A stretch of 32,329 nt of DNA, taken from assembly GCA_016874775.1 (NCBI GenBank), contig VGTJ01000050.1:1-32329 (forward strand), written 5' to 3'. The notes under the pieces are model-generated. The model was not told the origin of the DNA and made no database searches. It was given only the letters and a program-made list of their open reading frames with translations. Source of the stretch: Deltaproteobacteria bacterium. Its GTDB lineage: Bacteria; Desulfobacterota; Binatia; Bin18. How positions within the stretch are numbered: position 1 is the first letter of the stretch; each line of letters starts with the position of its first letter. Positions 7,769 through 15,893 of this stretch are shown here, piece by piece. Made by a program: the position numbers and the translations under genes.

Positions 7769-7787
7769 CACTACGTCATACGTAGTG
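7769..7787. terminator. Short perfect hairpin before the LLM gene
   Basis: An 8-bp stem (CACTACGT with ACGTAGTG) around a 3-nt loop lies 61 bp after the hydrolase stop and 41 bp before the LLM start. There is no T-run, so it may be an operator or a processing hairpin rather than a terminator. Confidence 0.35.
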
Positions 7788-7827
7788 TCGCAACGAAATA
7801 ATACAGAAATCGACAGAGGAGTAGACC

Positions 7828-9159
7828 ATGAAAGTCGGGTACTTTACTGAACGCCCTTATCGCTGGGTGCCGGAAGAAGCGTTGTTTGAAAATCATGCGT
7901 TCTTTGCTGTCTCGAACAAATACTTTGATCGAGACAAAGGTGCGGATGATTATAATTATTTTCTGGACGAAGCCTGCTACGCAGAAGATTTAGGTTTTGA
8001 CGCTGTGGCATTGAATGAACACCACGGGACACCCTTCTGTATGGGTGGGGTGATGAATGTCGAGGCTGCCATCCTTGCGCGTATTACCAAAAAAGTGAAG
8101 ATCGTGTTGGTCGGCAACCCACTGCCTGTGATTAAACATCCCCTGCGTATGGCAGAGGAATTAGCAGAAATCGACTTGATCTCACGTGGTCGTCTTGTAG
8201 CTGGCTGGGTGCGAGGTGCCGGGAGTGAGCAATTTTTTAACAATGCCAATCCTGCGTACAACCGAGAAATGTTCAACGAAGCACATGACTTTATTGTCCA
8301 GGCGTGGACTCGTCCAGGACCGTGGCGTTATGAAGGGAAACATTTTCATTATCGGCATGTGAATCCGTGGGCATTGCCATATCAGAAACCCTATCCGCAG
8401 ATGTGGATTCCTGGGGTCCTCAGTCCTGAGACGGTGAAATGGTGTGCTGAGCATCGCTATCCATACGTGGGACTCGGGACGGCCATCGGTCCGACCTGCG
8501 ACCTGTGGGATATCTATGATGATGAAGCGGCGAAGCATGGTTATCAAGCCGGGTCAGAGAATTTCGGTTACCTGATTCCGACGTTCCTTGCCGAGACAGA
8601 AGAGAAAGCGCAAGAGCTAGGGAAGGGGTTCATTTACGGTGGTGGCCAGACAGCATTCTCCCGCCCTGAGCATACGCTGCCGCCCGGATATAACTCGAAG
8701 AGTGCTATCCGCATGTTAGCCAAACAACCAGGCGGAAGCTGGCTGGGCGTAAGCCAAACGAAACTCCATATGGCGCAGGAAGATCCTGAAACGGCGGAAC
8801 AGGAGTACCAAGAAATCCGTCGCAAGCTCTCTGAAAGTTACAAGAAGGCGCAGAAGGGGATGCAGATCATCGTTGGCACGCCGAAGACTGTCATTCCGAA
8901 GGTGAAGACCCTGCCCCAGGTGCTCCGCCCTGGTATTTTTATCTTCTTCCACATTCAAGGTCCGGTGAGTAATGCGGACCGTATGACCAGTATGCGGCTG
9001 ATGGCGAATGAAGTTGTTCCAGTGTTGCGCGATTACGCGAAGGAGTTAGGGCTTGCCGATCCGTATGAACGCACGCCTGGTGAGGCACGGGCATACGCCG
9101 GTGCACAGCGCTTGCCAGTTGTTGACCGCGAACCGTTAGCGACATTGGGGTTGGTGTAG
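7828..9159 (+). CDS. LLM class flavin-dependent oxidoreductase (luciferase-like monooxygenase)
   Basis: The 443-aa protein is a full-length bacterial-luciferase-fold enzyme. It has DEACYAEDLGFDAVALNEHHG, the family's N-terminal strand and helix with the NEHH signature (about residues 50-67). This is followed by NPLPVIKHPLRMAEELAEIDLISRGRL, the HP-R-AEE-A-D-S-GR signature at about 95-125. The C-terminal insertion and long helical tail match the ~440-aa subgroup. Such enzymes use reduced FMN or F420 for monooxygenation or hydride transfer; the substrate is unknown. The ATG has AGAGGAG 7 nt upstream. It is followed 15 bp later by a ferritin-like gene, which indicates a shared transcript, and preceded by a hydrolase on the same strand. 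Confidence 0.92.
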   Translation: MKVGYFTERPYRWVPEEALFENHAFFAVSNKYFDRDKGADDYNYFLDEACYAEDLGFDAVALNEHHGTPFCMGGVMNVEAAILARITKKVKIVLVGNPLPVIKHPLRMAEELAEIDLISRGRLVAGWVRGAGSEQFFNNANPAYNREMFNEAHDFIVQAWTRPGPWRYEGKHFHYRHVNPWALPYQKPYPQMWIPGVLSPETVKWCAEHRYPYVGLGTAIGPTCDLWDIYDDEAAKHGYQAGSENFGYLIPTFLAETEEKAQELGKGFIYGGGQTAFSRPEHTLPPGYNSKSAIRMLAKQPGGSWLGVSQTKLHMAQEDPETAEQEYQEIRRKLSESYKKAQKGMQIIVGTPKTVIPKVKTLPQVLRPGIFIFFHIQGPVSNADRMTSMRLMANEVVPVLRDYAKELGLADPYERTPGEARAYAGAQRLPVVDREPLATLGLV

Positions 9160-9174
9160 CGATTGAGGTGGAAA

Positions 9175-9672
9175 ATGTGGGATCACACTGACCAGTTCAG
9201 TATTCTGAATCTGTATCGCGCGGCAGAGGTGCAAGGAGCAGAACTGCTTGAGCGATTGCTCCGACGGGTGAGTGAGCCTGAAATGACTCTTCATCTGACA
9301 CATCAACTTGCCGATGAGGCACGGCATATCCAATTGATCACCGAACTGATCCAAGAGCTTGGTGGATCACCAACGGTTATCCGCAGGAGAGCCTTACCCA
9401 TCCGGGGAGGCTATGCCGGTCCCGAAACGACCTTAGAGCTTCTCGCGCTGCTTCGTGTCACTGAGGGACGCTTACAGCAACGTTATCGCGAACATGCTGC
9501 ACAACGGGATGAAGATCGTCGTGTGGTAGCCGCACTGCAAGCGCTTGCCTCGGATGAGGAGTGGCATCTAGCTGGTGTGAAGGCACTGCTTGCTACACAA
9601 GAGAAGCAGTTTGGGCGAACGCGGGTCGGTGCGACACTGGACTACTACTGGGACTTGGCTCGGCATGGATAG
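9175..9672 (+). CDS. Ferritin-like di-iron protein
   Basis: The 165-aa, nearly all-helical protein carries the di-iron carboxylate ligand pattern of the ferritin-like superfamily. Glu18 (or Glu23) is in helix 1, EARH (Glu48-His51) in helix 2, Glu97 in helix 3 and EEWH (Glu128-His131) in helix 4. Members store iron, scavenge peroxide or act as small di-iron oxidases. The ATG at 9175 is chosen over a TTG at 9163 because GAGGTG precedes it closely. It lies 15 bp after the LLM oxidoreductase, so the two are probably translated from one message. It may protect the flavin enzyme from peroxide or be an oxidase partner; both are inferences. Confidence 0.8.
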   Translation: MWDHTDQFSILNLYRAAEVQGAELLERLLRRVSEPEMTLHLTHQLADEARHIQLITELIQELGGSPTVIRRRALPIRGGYAGPETTLELLALLRVTEGRLQQRYREHAAQRDEDRRVVAALQALASDEEWHLAGVKALLATQEKQFGRTRVGATLDYYWDLARHG

Positions 9673-10007
9673 GCTGAATGAGCGGAAGAAGGAGGATGTT
9701 CCTGCCGTAACCTCCAAGGGATGAACCAATCGCAATTGTCACCCTGAACGAAGTGAAGGGTCTCTCTGAGAGATTCTTCTCTTCGCTCAGGACATAGGCG
9801 AAGAGCGATCGGTATACAATCTCCATTTTGGTCGAGCTGCTTGGCGCTATGAAGTGGTGTTTCTCCTTGCACCACACATATGTTTCCATCGGAGACACTT
9901 CTTGCCTGTTCTCGTCGGTTCACAGCGGGAAATTGCTCTTTGGCTGTGGCAACAGAATTGCTCTGTTAGTGACCATAGAGATCAGTGTCACGACAAAGGA
10001 GGTAACC
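9673..10007. other. 335-bp intergenic stretch with a REP-like inverted repeat
   Basis: No gene is supported; the open frame that spans it only becomes protein-like at 10008. Bases 9742-9765 and 9769-9792 form a 24-bp imperfect inverted repeat (19 matches, 3-bp spacer) containing CCCTGAACGAAGTGAAGGG. This sequence type, from memory, recurs between genes in many environmental genomes. Confidence 0.6.
9742..9792. repeat. Imperfect 24-bp inverted repeat (REP/MITE-like)
   Basis: The left arm begins CCCTGAACGAAG and the right arm ends CTTCGCTCAGGA. Nineteen of 24 positions are complementary, with CTG between the arms. It can fold into a long hairpin. It may be a dispersed non-coding repeat and may end the transcript of the ferritin-like gene. 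Confidence 0.6.
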
Positions 10008-10346
10008 ATGACACTCATGTTCTCTGGGAAATGTACACCAGCGAATCGATTGGCTATGACGCTCAACGCCCTTTGTGATTTCCTGGATGATCCACACTGC
10101 CGTGGCTGTGAAGTGTTGGAACTGTGCTTCAAGCGTCTGCAAACGGACGCCTCGGCACGGCGATCTGAGATGCCGCGAGATGTCCTTCAGAAACTGCGAC
10201 AAACGGTTCCTTTTACCGCGAGTCCCCGGCGTTGTAACGGGCAGCGCTGTCTACCGGCAGAAATGCTGATGGTGTACTTGACGCGGACCTCTGAGGCTGC
10301 TGGAGCAATGACTACGATTGCTCAAGACCACTCTCCCACTCCATAA
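10008..10346 (+). CDS. Cysteine-rich small hypothetical protein (112 aa)
   Basis: A very strong ribosome binding site (AAAGGAGGT, 9995-10003) precedes this ATG, which is why the longer open frame back to 9828 is rejected. The protein has seven cysteines: Cys9, Cys23, the cluster Cys31-x2-Cys34-x5-Cys40, and Cys76-x4-Cys81. It also has two predicted helices and a Ser/Thr-rich tail. The spacing suggests a zinc or iron-sulfur site, but no family is recognised. Its 3' end overlaps the end of the oppositely oriented DUF1232 gene by 35 bp. The function is unknown. Confidence 0.65.
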   Translation: MTLMFSGKCTPANRLAMTLNALCDFLDDPHCRGCEVLELCFKRLQTDASARRSEMPRDVLQKLRQTVPFTASPRRCNGQRCLPAEMLMVYLTRTSEAAGAMTTIAQDHSPTP

Positions 10347-10773
10347 AACGTTCGAGTTCGCTTCGTACTGAGCGGTAGACAAAGCGCACGATCATTGCGT
10401 CGTCGAGATAACCGACGCCGGGCAAGAAATCAGGAATCAAGTCCAATGGGGAAGCGAAATAAGCGAGAGCAACGATGATGGAAATCAGGTTTTCCCAAGG
10501 GACGTGTTTGTACTTCCCATTAGAGAAGGCGCGAATCAGCCGTATCATCGCTAAGAGATAGGGCCACAAGCCTTTGAACGCGCCTTTGTCCGCCTGCTTC
10601 AGCTTTTCGACCGCCGTTTCAAGTAAGACCTTTAGTTTCCGTGGTTGTCGGGCGAACTCCTCAGCCTGTGCCCGTCCGTCTTTGACTACGGTGGCAACCT
10701 GCATCTGTGGCATGGGCTGCCGAGTGGATGCTACAGGAGTTTTCGCTTTTTTTGCCTGACGCATATTTCGCAT
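10312..10773 (-). CDS. DUF1232 (YkvA-like) membrane-associated protein
   Basis: The C-terminal half carries the DUF1232 signature AYFASPLDLIPDFLPGVGYLDD (about residues 101-122), followed by a helix rich in Arg and Glu. The segment before it, with VPWENLISIIVALAYF, is hydrophobic and may insert into the membrane. The N-terminal ~60 residues are Lys/Ala/Gln-rich and probably disordered. The family's molecular function is unknown. The ATG at 10773 is preferred because GAAGG lies 6 nt upstream, whereas the longer frame to 10887 has an odd composition. The protein is then 153 aa. Its stop overlaps the tail of the convergent Cys-rich gene. It diverges from glutamate dehydrogenase. Confidence 0.85.
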   Translation of the reverse strand: MRNMRQAKKAKTPVASTRQPMPQMQVATVVKDGRAQAEEFARQPRKLKVLLETAVEKLKQADKGAFKGLWPYLLAMIRLIRAFSNGKYKHVPWENLISIIVALAYFASPLDLIPDFLPGVGYLDDAMIVRFVYRSVRSELERFMEWESGLEQS

Positions 10774-10871
10774 ACCTTTCCTTCTCTTCTTGGCCGGACC
10801 CACGTCTACCTCACTATACGTGAATGAGCAAGTAGAACGAATGACGGAGCTACCGGTCCGCTTCGGCAAAT

Positions 10872-10901
10872 TTGTATGCGACCGCACGGAGAGAATATGT
10901 T
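10872..10901 (+). promoter_or_regulatory. Possible sigma-70-type promoter for glutamate dehydrogenase
   Basis: TTGTAT (10872-10877) and TATGTT (10896-10901) are separated by 18 bp, in the gap between the divergent DUF1232 and dehydrogenase genes, about 40 bp before the ATG. The match is moderate and untested. Confidence 0.3.
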
Positions 10902-10940
10902 ATGATTTGGGGTGCATCCGTGGGGAAGGAGGAGTGAACA

Positions 10941-12185
10941 ATGGTGGAATCGGCATACGAGACGGCGTTACGGCAGTTTGATAATGCGGTGCGGCATTTA
11001 GATTTGCCTCCTGGTATTGCTGATTATTTGCGAGTGCCGAAGCGAGAAATTACGGTCAATTTCCCGGTCGAGATGGAAGACAAATCGGTTCGAGTGTTTA
11101 CTGGCTACCGGGTCCATCACAACACCGCCTTAGGGCCAACGAAGGGGGGGATTCGTTATCATCCGGCCACGACACTGGACGAAGTCCGAGCCTTGGCCAT
11201 GTGGATGACCTGGAAATGTGCGGTCGTCGGGCTTCCCTACGGTGGGGCAAAAGGGGGTGTCATCTGCGAACCAAAGAAGCTCACGGTACGAGAGTTAGAG
11301 AAACTGACGCGTCGATATGCGACAGAAATTAGCGTGTTGATGAGCCCCCAAGGTGATATTCCTGCGCCTGATGTTGGCACAGGGGAGCGTGAGATGGCGT
11401 GGATTATGGACACCTACTCTATGCATCATGGCTATTCGGTTCCGGCAGTAGTCACGGGAAAACCCGTAGCGGTTGGTGGCTCTTTGGGACGTGCTGAAGC
11501 CACGGGGCGCGGTGTGGTGATCACGATGATTGAGGCGCTTAAACGCAAAAATCTGCCACTCGAACACACCCGAGTCGTCGTACAAGGTTTTGGCAAAGTT
11601 GGTGGCCCTGCTGCATATCTTGCGCAAGAGCGCGGTGCGAAAGTGATCGCCGTGAGTGACGTGAACGGTGGAGTCCATGACCCTCGCGGCATCGATTTGT
11701 CGGCATTGCGGGCGTATGTTGCAACCCAAGGATCGGTGGTCGGGTTCCCTCAAGGAGAGGCGATAGACAATGCGGATTTGCTTGAACTCGATTGTGATGT
11801 ACTGATGCCCTGCGCGATGGAGAATCAAATTACAGCGACAAACGCTGCTCGAATCAGAGCGAAAATTATCGCTGAGGGAGCAAATGGCCCATTAACTCCT
11901 GAAGCCGATCACATCTTGCGGGAAAAAGGCGTGTTCGTGATTCCCGATATCTTGTGCAACGCGGGAGGCGTGACGGTTTCGTATTTCGAATGGGTGCAAG
12001 ATCTGCAGTCGTTCTTTTGGGGAGAGGATGAAATCAACGAACGCTTGCGCCAGATTATGGTGCGCAGTTTCAATCAAATTTTGCGCGTGGCGCACGAGAA
12101 GAGCATCGATATGCGCACCGCTGCGCAAGTATTAGCAATTCATCGTGTTGCCGAAGCGGTGCAACTGCGGGGAATTTATCCCTAG
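10941..12185 (+). CDS. gdhA: Glutamate dehydrogenase
   Basis: The 414-aa protein is a typical hexameric Glu/Leu/Phe/Val dehydrogenase and converts glutamate to 2-oxoglutarate plus ammonia with NAD(P). [11 protein letters not shown] holds the substrate lysine (Lys68). [11 protein letters not shown] holds the catalytic Lys104. The nucleotide-binding loop is GFGKVG (residues 216-221), followed by AVSDVNGGV. Near the end, [14 protein letters not shown] is the conserved family segment. A clear ribosome binding site (GGAGGAG) lies 6 nt before the ATG. The length matches GudB/RocG-type enzymes (~410-425). It is alone on the plus strand, and its stop is 28 bp from the convergent M16 peptidase gene. 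Cofactor preference (NAD or NADP) cannot be told safely from the sequence. Confidence 0.95.
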   Translation: MVESAYETALRQFDNAVRHLDLPPGIADYLRVPKREITVNFPVEMEDKSVRVFTGYRVHHNTALGPTKGGIRYHPATTLDEVRALAMWMTWKCAVVGLPYGGAKGGVICEPKKLTVRELEKLTRRYATEISVLMSPQGDIPAPDVGTGEREMAWIMDTYSMHHGYSVPAVVTGKPVAVGGSLGRAEATGRGVVITMIEALKRKNLPLEHTRVVVQGFGKVGGPAAYLAQERGAKVIAVSDVNGGVHDPRGIDLSALRAYVATQGSVVGFPQGEAIDNADLLELDCDVLMPCAMENQITATNAARIRAKIIAEGANGPLTPEADHILREKGVFVIPDILCNAGGVTVSYFEWVQDLQSFFWGEDEINERLRQIMVRSFNQILRVAHEKSIDMRTAAQVLAIHRVAEAVQLRGIYP

Positions 12186-12213
12186 ATGGGAGAGGCGCCC
12201 CGGCGGGACATCT

Positions 12214-13536
12214 CTACTGTTTCGCCAATCCCGCCTGTGCTAAGTCCGCAACCACCACCTGGAGCAGGTGCTCGGAACGAAGGTAGGTTTTCGCTGCGGC
12301 ATGGACTTGTTCGCGCGTGACCTGGCCAATAAGCGTCGGGTAGCGGTCTGGATAATCTAAGCCCAGGTTATGAAACTCCAGGACCGGAAGTAATGAAGCG
12401 ACATCGCGATTCGAGACCAAGCGCAAGGGAAAGCTATTGATTAAGTAGGCTTTGGCTTCGGTGACTTCTTTTTCTGTCGGACCACCCTCGATGAGGGTAT
12501 GAATCACTTTCAGTGATTCATCAAGAGCTTGTTTGGCACTGGCATTTTTGGTTTGCAGAACTACCGTGAATGGCCCTGCATGTTTACGCGCACTGAAGCC
12601 GCTACCGATCGAATACACCAGGGCCAGCTCTTCGCGAATCTTATCCATCAACCGCGAGCCAAAACCGCCGCCACCAAGAATATAGTTCATGACCTGAATG
12701 TTGTAGTAGTCTGGATTGGAGCGTGCGACACCGATATGGCCCATAATGACATTTGCCTGTGCGACTTTCTTGTCGAGCGTGATCTGCGTTGTCTTTGGCT
12801 GCTGTTGTTCAGGTACCGTCAGGTCAGGAATGTCGCCACGTTGCCACTCAGCCAGATGGGTACGAAACAGCTTCTCGAACTGCTCTGCCGTGACATCTCC
12901 AGCCACAGCAATGATTGCGTTATTCGGTCGATAATGGGTTTGATGGAACGCGACGACATCCTCGCGTGTGAGGGATGTGAGGGTTGCCGCTTGTCCTTCG
13001 ACAAGTCTGCCGTATGGATGTTGCGGATACAATTTTTCGAGAAACGCTCGCTGAGCAACCCATCCTGGGTCTTCTTCGCGACTTTGCAAACCACCGGCGA
13101 TCTCGATTCGTTTCTTCTCTAATTCAGCGATCGGAAAGATGGGAGAGGTGAGGACCTCAGCAAGCAGTGTCAACGCGGCAGGGAGATTCTTGGTTAAGGT
13201 TGTTAACGTGACTGAGGAGGTCTCCAGGTCAGCATCTACTCGCAGTGAGGCGCCAAGAAAATCAAGCTGTTCAGCCAACGCTTGCGCCGAGTGTTGCTTC
13301 GTCCCACGGGTTAAGAGTTCAGCGGTCAGATTGGCGGCCCCTTCTTTACCAGTTGGATCAGCAGCCGCTCCACTCTTGAGCAAGATGTTGATCACCCCCA
13401 TGGGAATACTTGGCCGTTCGGCAACCAGCAGGATCGCCCCATTGTCGAGCGTTGTGCGAGTGCCGAGCGGTGCAGCATTGGCTGAGGCGGCACACATGAG
13501 CAGTACGAACACGAGGGATGATCGACCGAATTTCAT
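12214..13536 (-). CDS. M16-family peptidase-like protein, non-catalytic partner
   Basis: The 440-aa protein has an N-terminal signal peptide (hydrophobic SLVFVLLMCAASANA, then mature APLG...) and the two M16 domains. The zinc site HxxEH is absent: the equivalent position reads AANLTAELL. It does carry the R/Y-type segment GGGGFGSRLMDKIREELALVYS found in the C-terminal domain, which holds substrate in heterodimeric enzymes. It lies 52 bp downstream of a catalytic M16 gene on the same strand, the usual arrangement of bacterial two-subunit M16B peptidases. It is probably a periplasmic peptide-degrading subunit. The ATG at 13536 is chosen for the signal peptide, because the longer frame to 13728 has no such start. 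The ribosome binding site is weak. Confidence 0.9.
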   Translation of the reverse strand: MKFGRSSLVFVLLMCAASANAAPLGTRTTLDNGAILLVAERPSIPMGVINILLKSGAAADPTGKEGAANLTAELLTRGTKQHSAQALAEQLDFLGASLRVDADLETSSVTLTTLTKNLPAALTLLAEVLTSPIFPIAELEKKRIEIAGGLQSREEDPGWVAQRAFLEKLYPQHPYGRLVEGQAATLTSLTREDVVAFHQTHYRPNNAIIAVAGDVTAEQFEKLFRTHLAEWQRGDIPDLTVPEQQQPKTTQITLDKKVAQANVIMGHIGVARSNPDYYNIQVMNYILGGGGFGSRLMDKIREELALVYSIGSGFSARKHAGPFTVVLQTKNASAKQALDESLKVIHTLIEGGPTEKEVTEAKAYLINSFPLRLVSNRDVASLLPVLEFHNLGLDYPDRYPTLIGQVTREQVHAAAKTYLRSEHLLQVVVADLAQAGLAKQ

Positions 13537-13588
13537 GGTGAATGCTTTCGTTGATTGTCGGCAGTGTGGTGAGATAAGGATGCTGCCG

Positions 13589-14980
13589 TTAGTGTAGTGG
13601 ACCTCTGGTGGCTCCAGATGGACGTTCGCGAATGGGTTTGCCTTCGGGGTGCAAAATTCCAACCGTACGGTTCTCTTCTCGCAGATAGGTTTTGGCAACA
13701 CGCTGAAGGTCAGCCGCAGAGACAGCACGGATTCCGGGAATCACCTTGTGGATCAATTCCCAATTACCGAGCGAGGCGTACTCGCCCAATTGCATGGCCC
13801 GATAGAAGAGTGAATCCTGTCCGTACACGAAAGAAGACTCAACTAAATTCTTGGCTCGCTCCAGTTCTTTGGCACTGACGCGTTTGTTTTTCAGTTGTTC
13901 CACTTCCTGATAGAGGGCCCGCTCGGCGTCCTGCACCCGCTTTCCAGGAGCAAGGCGCATCGAGAGGGTGAACAGAGACGGGTCTTGAGAGGCATCGTCA
14001 TAGCTTGCATCTGCACTGAGAACCAACGCTTTACGCTCGACGAGCGCGGTCTGCAGCCGAGAACTCCGTCCTCCTGCCAGCACCACCGACAGTAAGGAGA
14101 GGGGAAAACTATCTTCGCTTTTGAGATTTGGAACGTGGTAGGCGGAGACATACAAGGGCAGTGAGGCGGGGCGTTTGAGTGTCACTCGCCGTTCGCCTCG
14201 CTGAGGAGGTTCTACTGATGTCACTTTCGGTATCTGTGCTCCAGTAGGAATAGTGCCAAACGTCGCTTTGACTTTAGACAATAAAGCTGGGGGAGAAATA
14301 GCTCCAGCAATAACAAGAATAACGTTATTGGGAGCATAAAAGAGTTGCCGATACGCTTTGACGTCGGCGAGCGTCATCGTTTCTAGATCACGCATCCACC
14401 CTACCACTGGCCAGCCATAGGGATGAGCAGTGTACGCTGCTGCGCTTACCTGCTCATATAAATCTGCGGCAGGTTCATCGGCAGTGCGCATTCGTCGCTC
14501 TTCCATAACGATCTTGCGTTCCGCCTCAAATCTCTTTTTATCTAATGTGAGATTCGCCAGTCGATCTGACTCGAGTTCGAGGAGGAGGTCGAGGTGAGTA
14601 GAGGCGACATTCTCGAAATAGACCGTGTGATCATCTGAGGTAAAGGCATTGTGAGATCCACCTTTGCCTTGGACTAGGCGAGAAAACTCTCCTTGCCCAT
14701 ATTTGGGGGTGCCACGGAACATCAGATGTTCAAGCAAATGGGAGATGCCGGTGATGCCAGAGCGCTCGTTGCGCGCACCGACTTTATACCACACTTGTAG
14801 TGTCACAACTGGTGCCCGATGGTCCTCAAGCATGATCACCTGGAGACCGTTGGGAAGGGTTTCCTGTGTGACATTCCAGTTTTTCTCAGCAGCAAAGAGC
14901 AGAGGCTGAGAGAGATAAAGAAAGATGAACGAGAGAAGAAACGCACGAGAACGTAACGGTCTACTACTGCTGTATGTCAT
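13589..14980 (-). CDS. M16-family zinc metallopeptidase, catalytic subunit
   Basis: The 463-aa protein starts with a signal peptide (AFLLSFIFLYLSQPLLFAA, residues 13-31). It carries the inverted zinc motif HLLEH at residues 81-85, with the third zinc ligand Glu about 76 residues later in VMEERR. Conserved family blocks follow: GTPKYGQGEFSRLVQGKGG, SHNAFTSDDHTVY and HPYGWPVVGW. It belongs to the insulinase/processing-peptidase-like M16B group and is probably periplasmic, cutting peptides together with the zinc-less partner encoded just downstream. The ATG at 14980 has GAGG 9 nt upstream. A secreted protein of unknown function is encoded 126 bp upstream on the same strand, so all three may share a transcript. 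Confidence 0.93.
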   Translation of the reverse strand: MTYSSSRPLRSRAFLLSFIFLYLSQPLLFAAEKNWNVTQETLPNGLQVIMLEDHRAPVVTLQVWYKVGARNERSGITGISHLLEHLMFRGTPKYGQGEFSRLVQGKGGSHNAFTSDDHTVYFENVASTHLDLLLELESDRLANLTLDKKRFEAERKIVMEERRMRTADEPAADLYEQVSAAAYTAHPYGWPVVGWMRDLETMTLADVKAYRQLFYAPNNVILVIAGAISPPALLSKVKATFGTIPTGAQIPKVTSVEPPQRGERRVTLKRPASLPLYVSAYHVPNLKSEDSFPLSLLSVVLAGGRSSRLQTALVERKALVLSADASYDDASQDPSLFTLSMRLAPGKRVQDAERALYQEVEQLKNKRVSAKELERAKNLVESSFVYGQDSLFYRAMQLGEYASLGNWELIHKVIPGIRAVSAADLQRVAKTYLREENRTVGILHPEGKPIRERPSGATRGPLH

Positions 14981-15106
14981 GCCATTGCCTCACCAGCGAT
15001 AACGATTCATCGCCTTTTCTGTTTGTCACGATCTGTACCGGCAAGCAAGGTCAGCCGCAATCTCAAGTCTCAAACGAGCACAGCAAGAGCACCCGTGTTT
15101 CCTGTT

Positions 15107-15664
15107 TTAGTAGACCCATTTCCCTTTGGTGAAGCGGAAAATTTCCAGCACTGGAGACGTCCCGACTTGCTCGAAAGGGCCTTGGATGGCCTGTTCTTTG
15201 GTTTTTCCGGTACATCGTAGCGTACGTTCGTAGTAGGTCAGGGTCCCGACAAAGGGCGTGTCTGTAGATTCGGTTTTCCTCACTTGAATCGACCGCTCTG
15301 GCAGATAGCCAATATATTCCGCAGAATAGCCGTCAGGGGTTTCCGTCACTTTTATCTTCTTGGCACGTTGGAACTCTTCAGCTTCGGCAAGTTTTGCCAT
15401 CCATTCGCGCGCAAAAGTTTCGAACGTCGTACGCGCAGTATCCTCATCGAATTTTACCGGGGCCTTGGCTTGCGCAGCTCCTCTGGGCTTCTTGGCTTTT
15501 GTTGTTTGCTTTGCGGGTTTGACGGCTGTGACCTGCTTGGCAACCGGCTTCTTGGTGGTCTTCTCTGCTGCTTCACCAGCAACCGGAAGGAGAAGAAGCC
15601 CAGCGAGGATCAGACCGGTGATAGAGAATGAGGTTTTGTCGAGGGTACGAGGGATGCTTGGCAT
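15107..15664 (-). CDS. Secreted hypothetical protein with Lys/Ala-rich linker
   Basis: The 185-aa protein has a signal peptide (hydrophobic ITGLILAGLLLLPVAG, then EAAEK) followed by a low-complexity Lys/Thr/Ala/Pro-rich linker (about residues 35-70). A compact C-terminal domain follows with repeated Tyr/Phe/Gly patterns and a Cys near CTGKTK; it is probably periplasmic. No family is recognised. The start at 15664 is supported by TGAGGT 5-6 nt upstream. The longer frame to 15778 would run over an intrinsic terminator and is rejected. It precedes the M16 peptidase pair and may be co-transcribed with them, so a role with secreted proteolysis is possible. Confidence 0.75.
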   Translation of the reverse strand: MPSIPRTLDKTSFSITGLILAGLLLLPVAGEAAEKTTKKPVAKQVTAVKPAKQTTKAKKPRGAAQAKAPVKFDEDTARTTFETFAREWMAKLAEAEEFQRAKKIKVTETPDGYSAEYIGYLPERSIQVRKTESTDTPFVGTLTYYERTLRCTGKTKEQAIQGPFEQVGTSPVLEIFRFTKGKWVY

Positions 15665-15718
15665 AGAATACCTCAGTGCGTGTAATCTCCGTGTAGTTAG
15701 TGACGCGTTCCTATGTGC

Positions 15719-15760
15719 AAAAAAAACGCCAAGGCGGGTTACACCTTGGCGTTTTTCTTC
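15719..15760. terminator. Bidirectional intrinsic terminator
   Basis: A 10-bp GC-rich stem (AACGCCAAGG at 15725-15734 with 15744-15753) around a 9-nt loop has a T-run on the plus strand after it and eight A (T on the minus strand) before it. It fits as the end of the leftward pgk transcript and separates pgk from the secreted protein gene. Confidence 0.9.
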
Positions 15761-15893
15761 TTCCAGTATCGATACCATGATTATGTAAAGAATATATCGT
15801 TCTGCTTAGCGACTCATTTCCGGACCCTGTGTAGCAAAAAAGTATCGACCAGAAAAGGGGGGCACTGATTGTGAGTGAGGTTCGCGTTGACAA

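Noticed and set aside
9828-10007. 5' extension of the Cys-rich gene
   Set aside because: The strong ribosome binding site at 9995-10003 fixes the start at 10008, and the extension looks random.
11295-11828. 177-codon leftward open frame
   Set aside because: Lies entirely inside glutamate dehydrogenase on the opposite strand.
12529-13122. 197-codon rightward open frame opposite the M16 partner gene
   Set aside because: Shadow of a gene with clear family features and signal peptide on the other strand.
15665-15778. Longer start for the secreted protein
   Set aside because: It would run over an intrinsic terminator and bury the signal peptide inside the protein.
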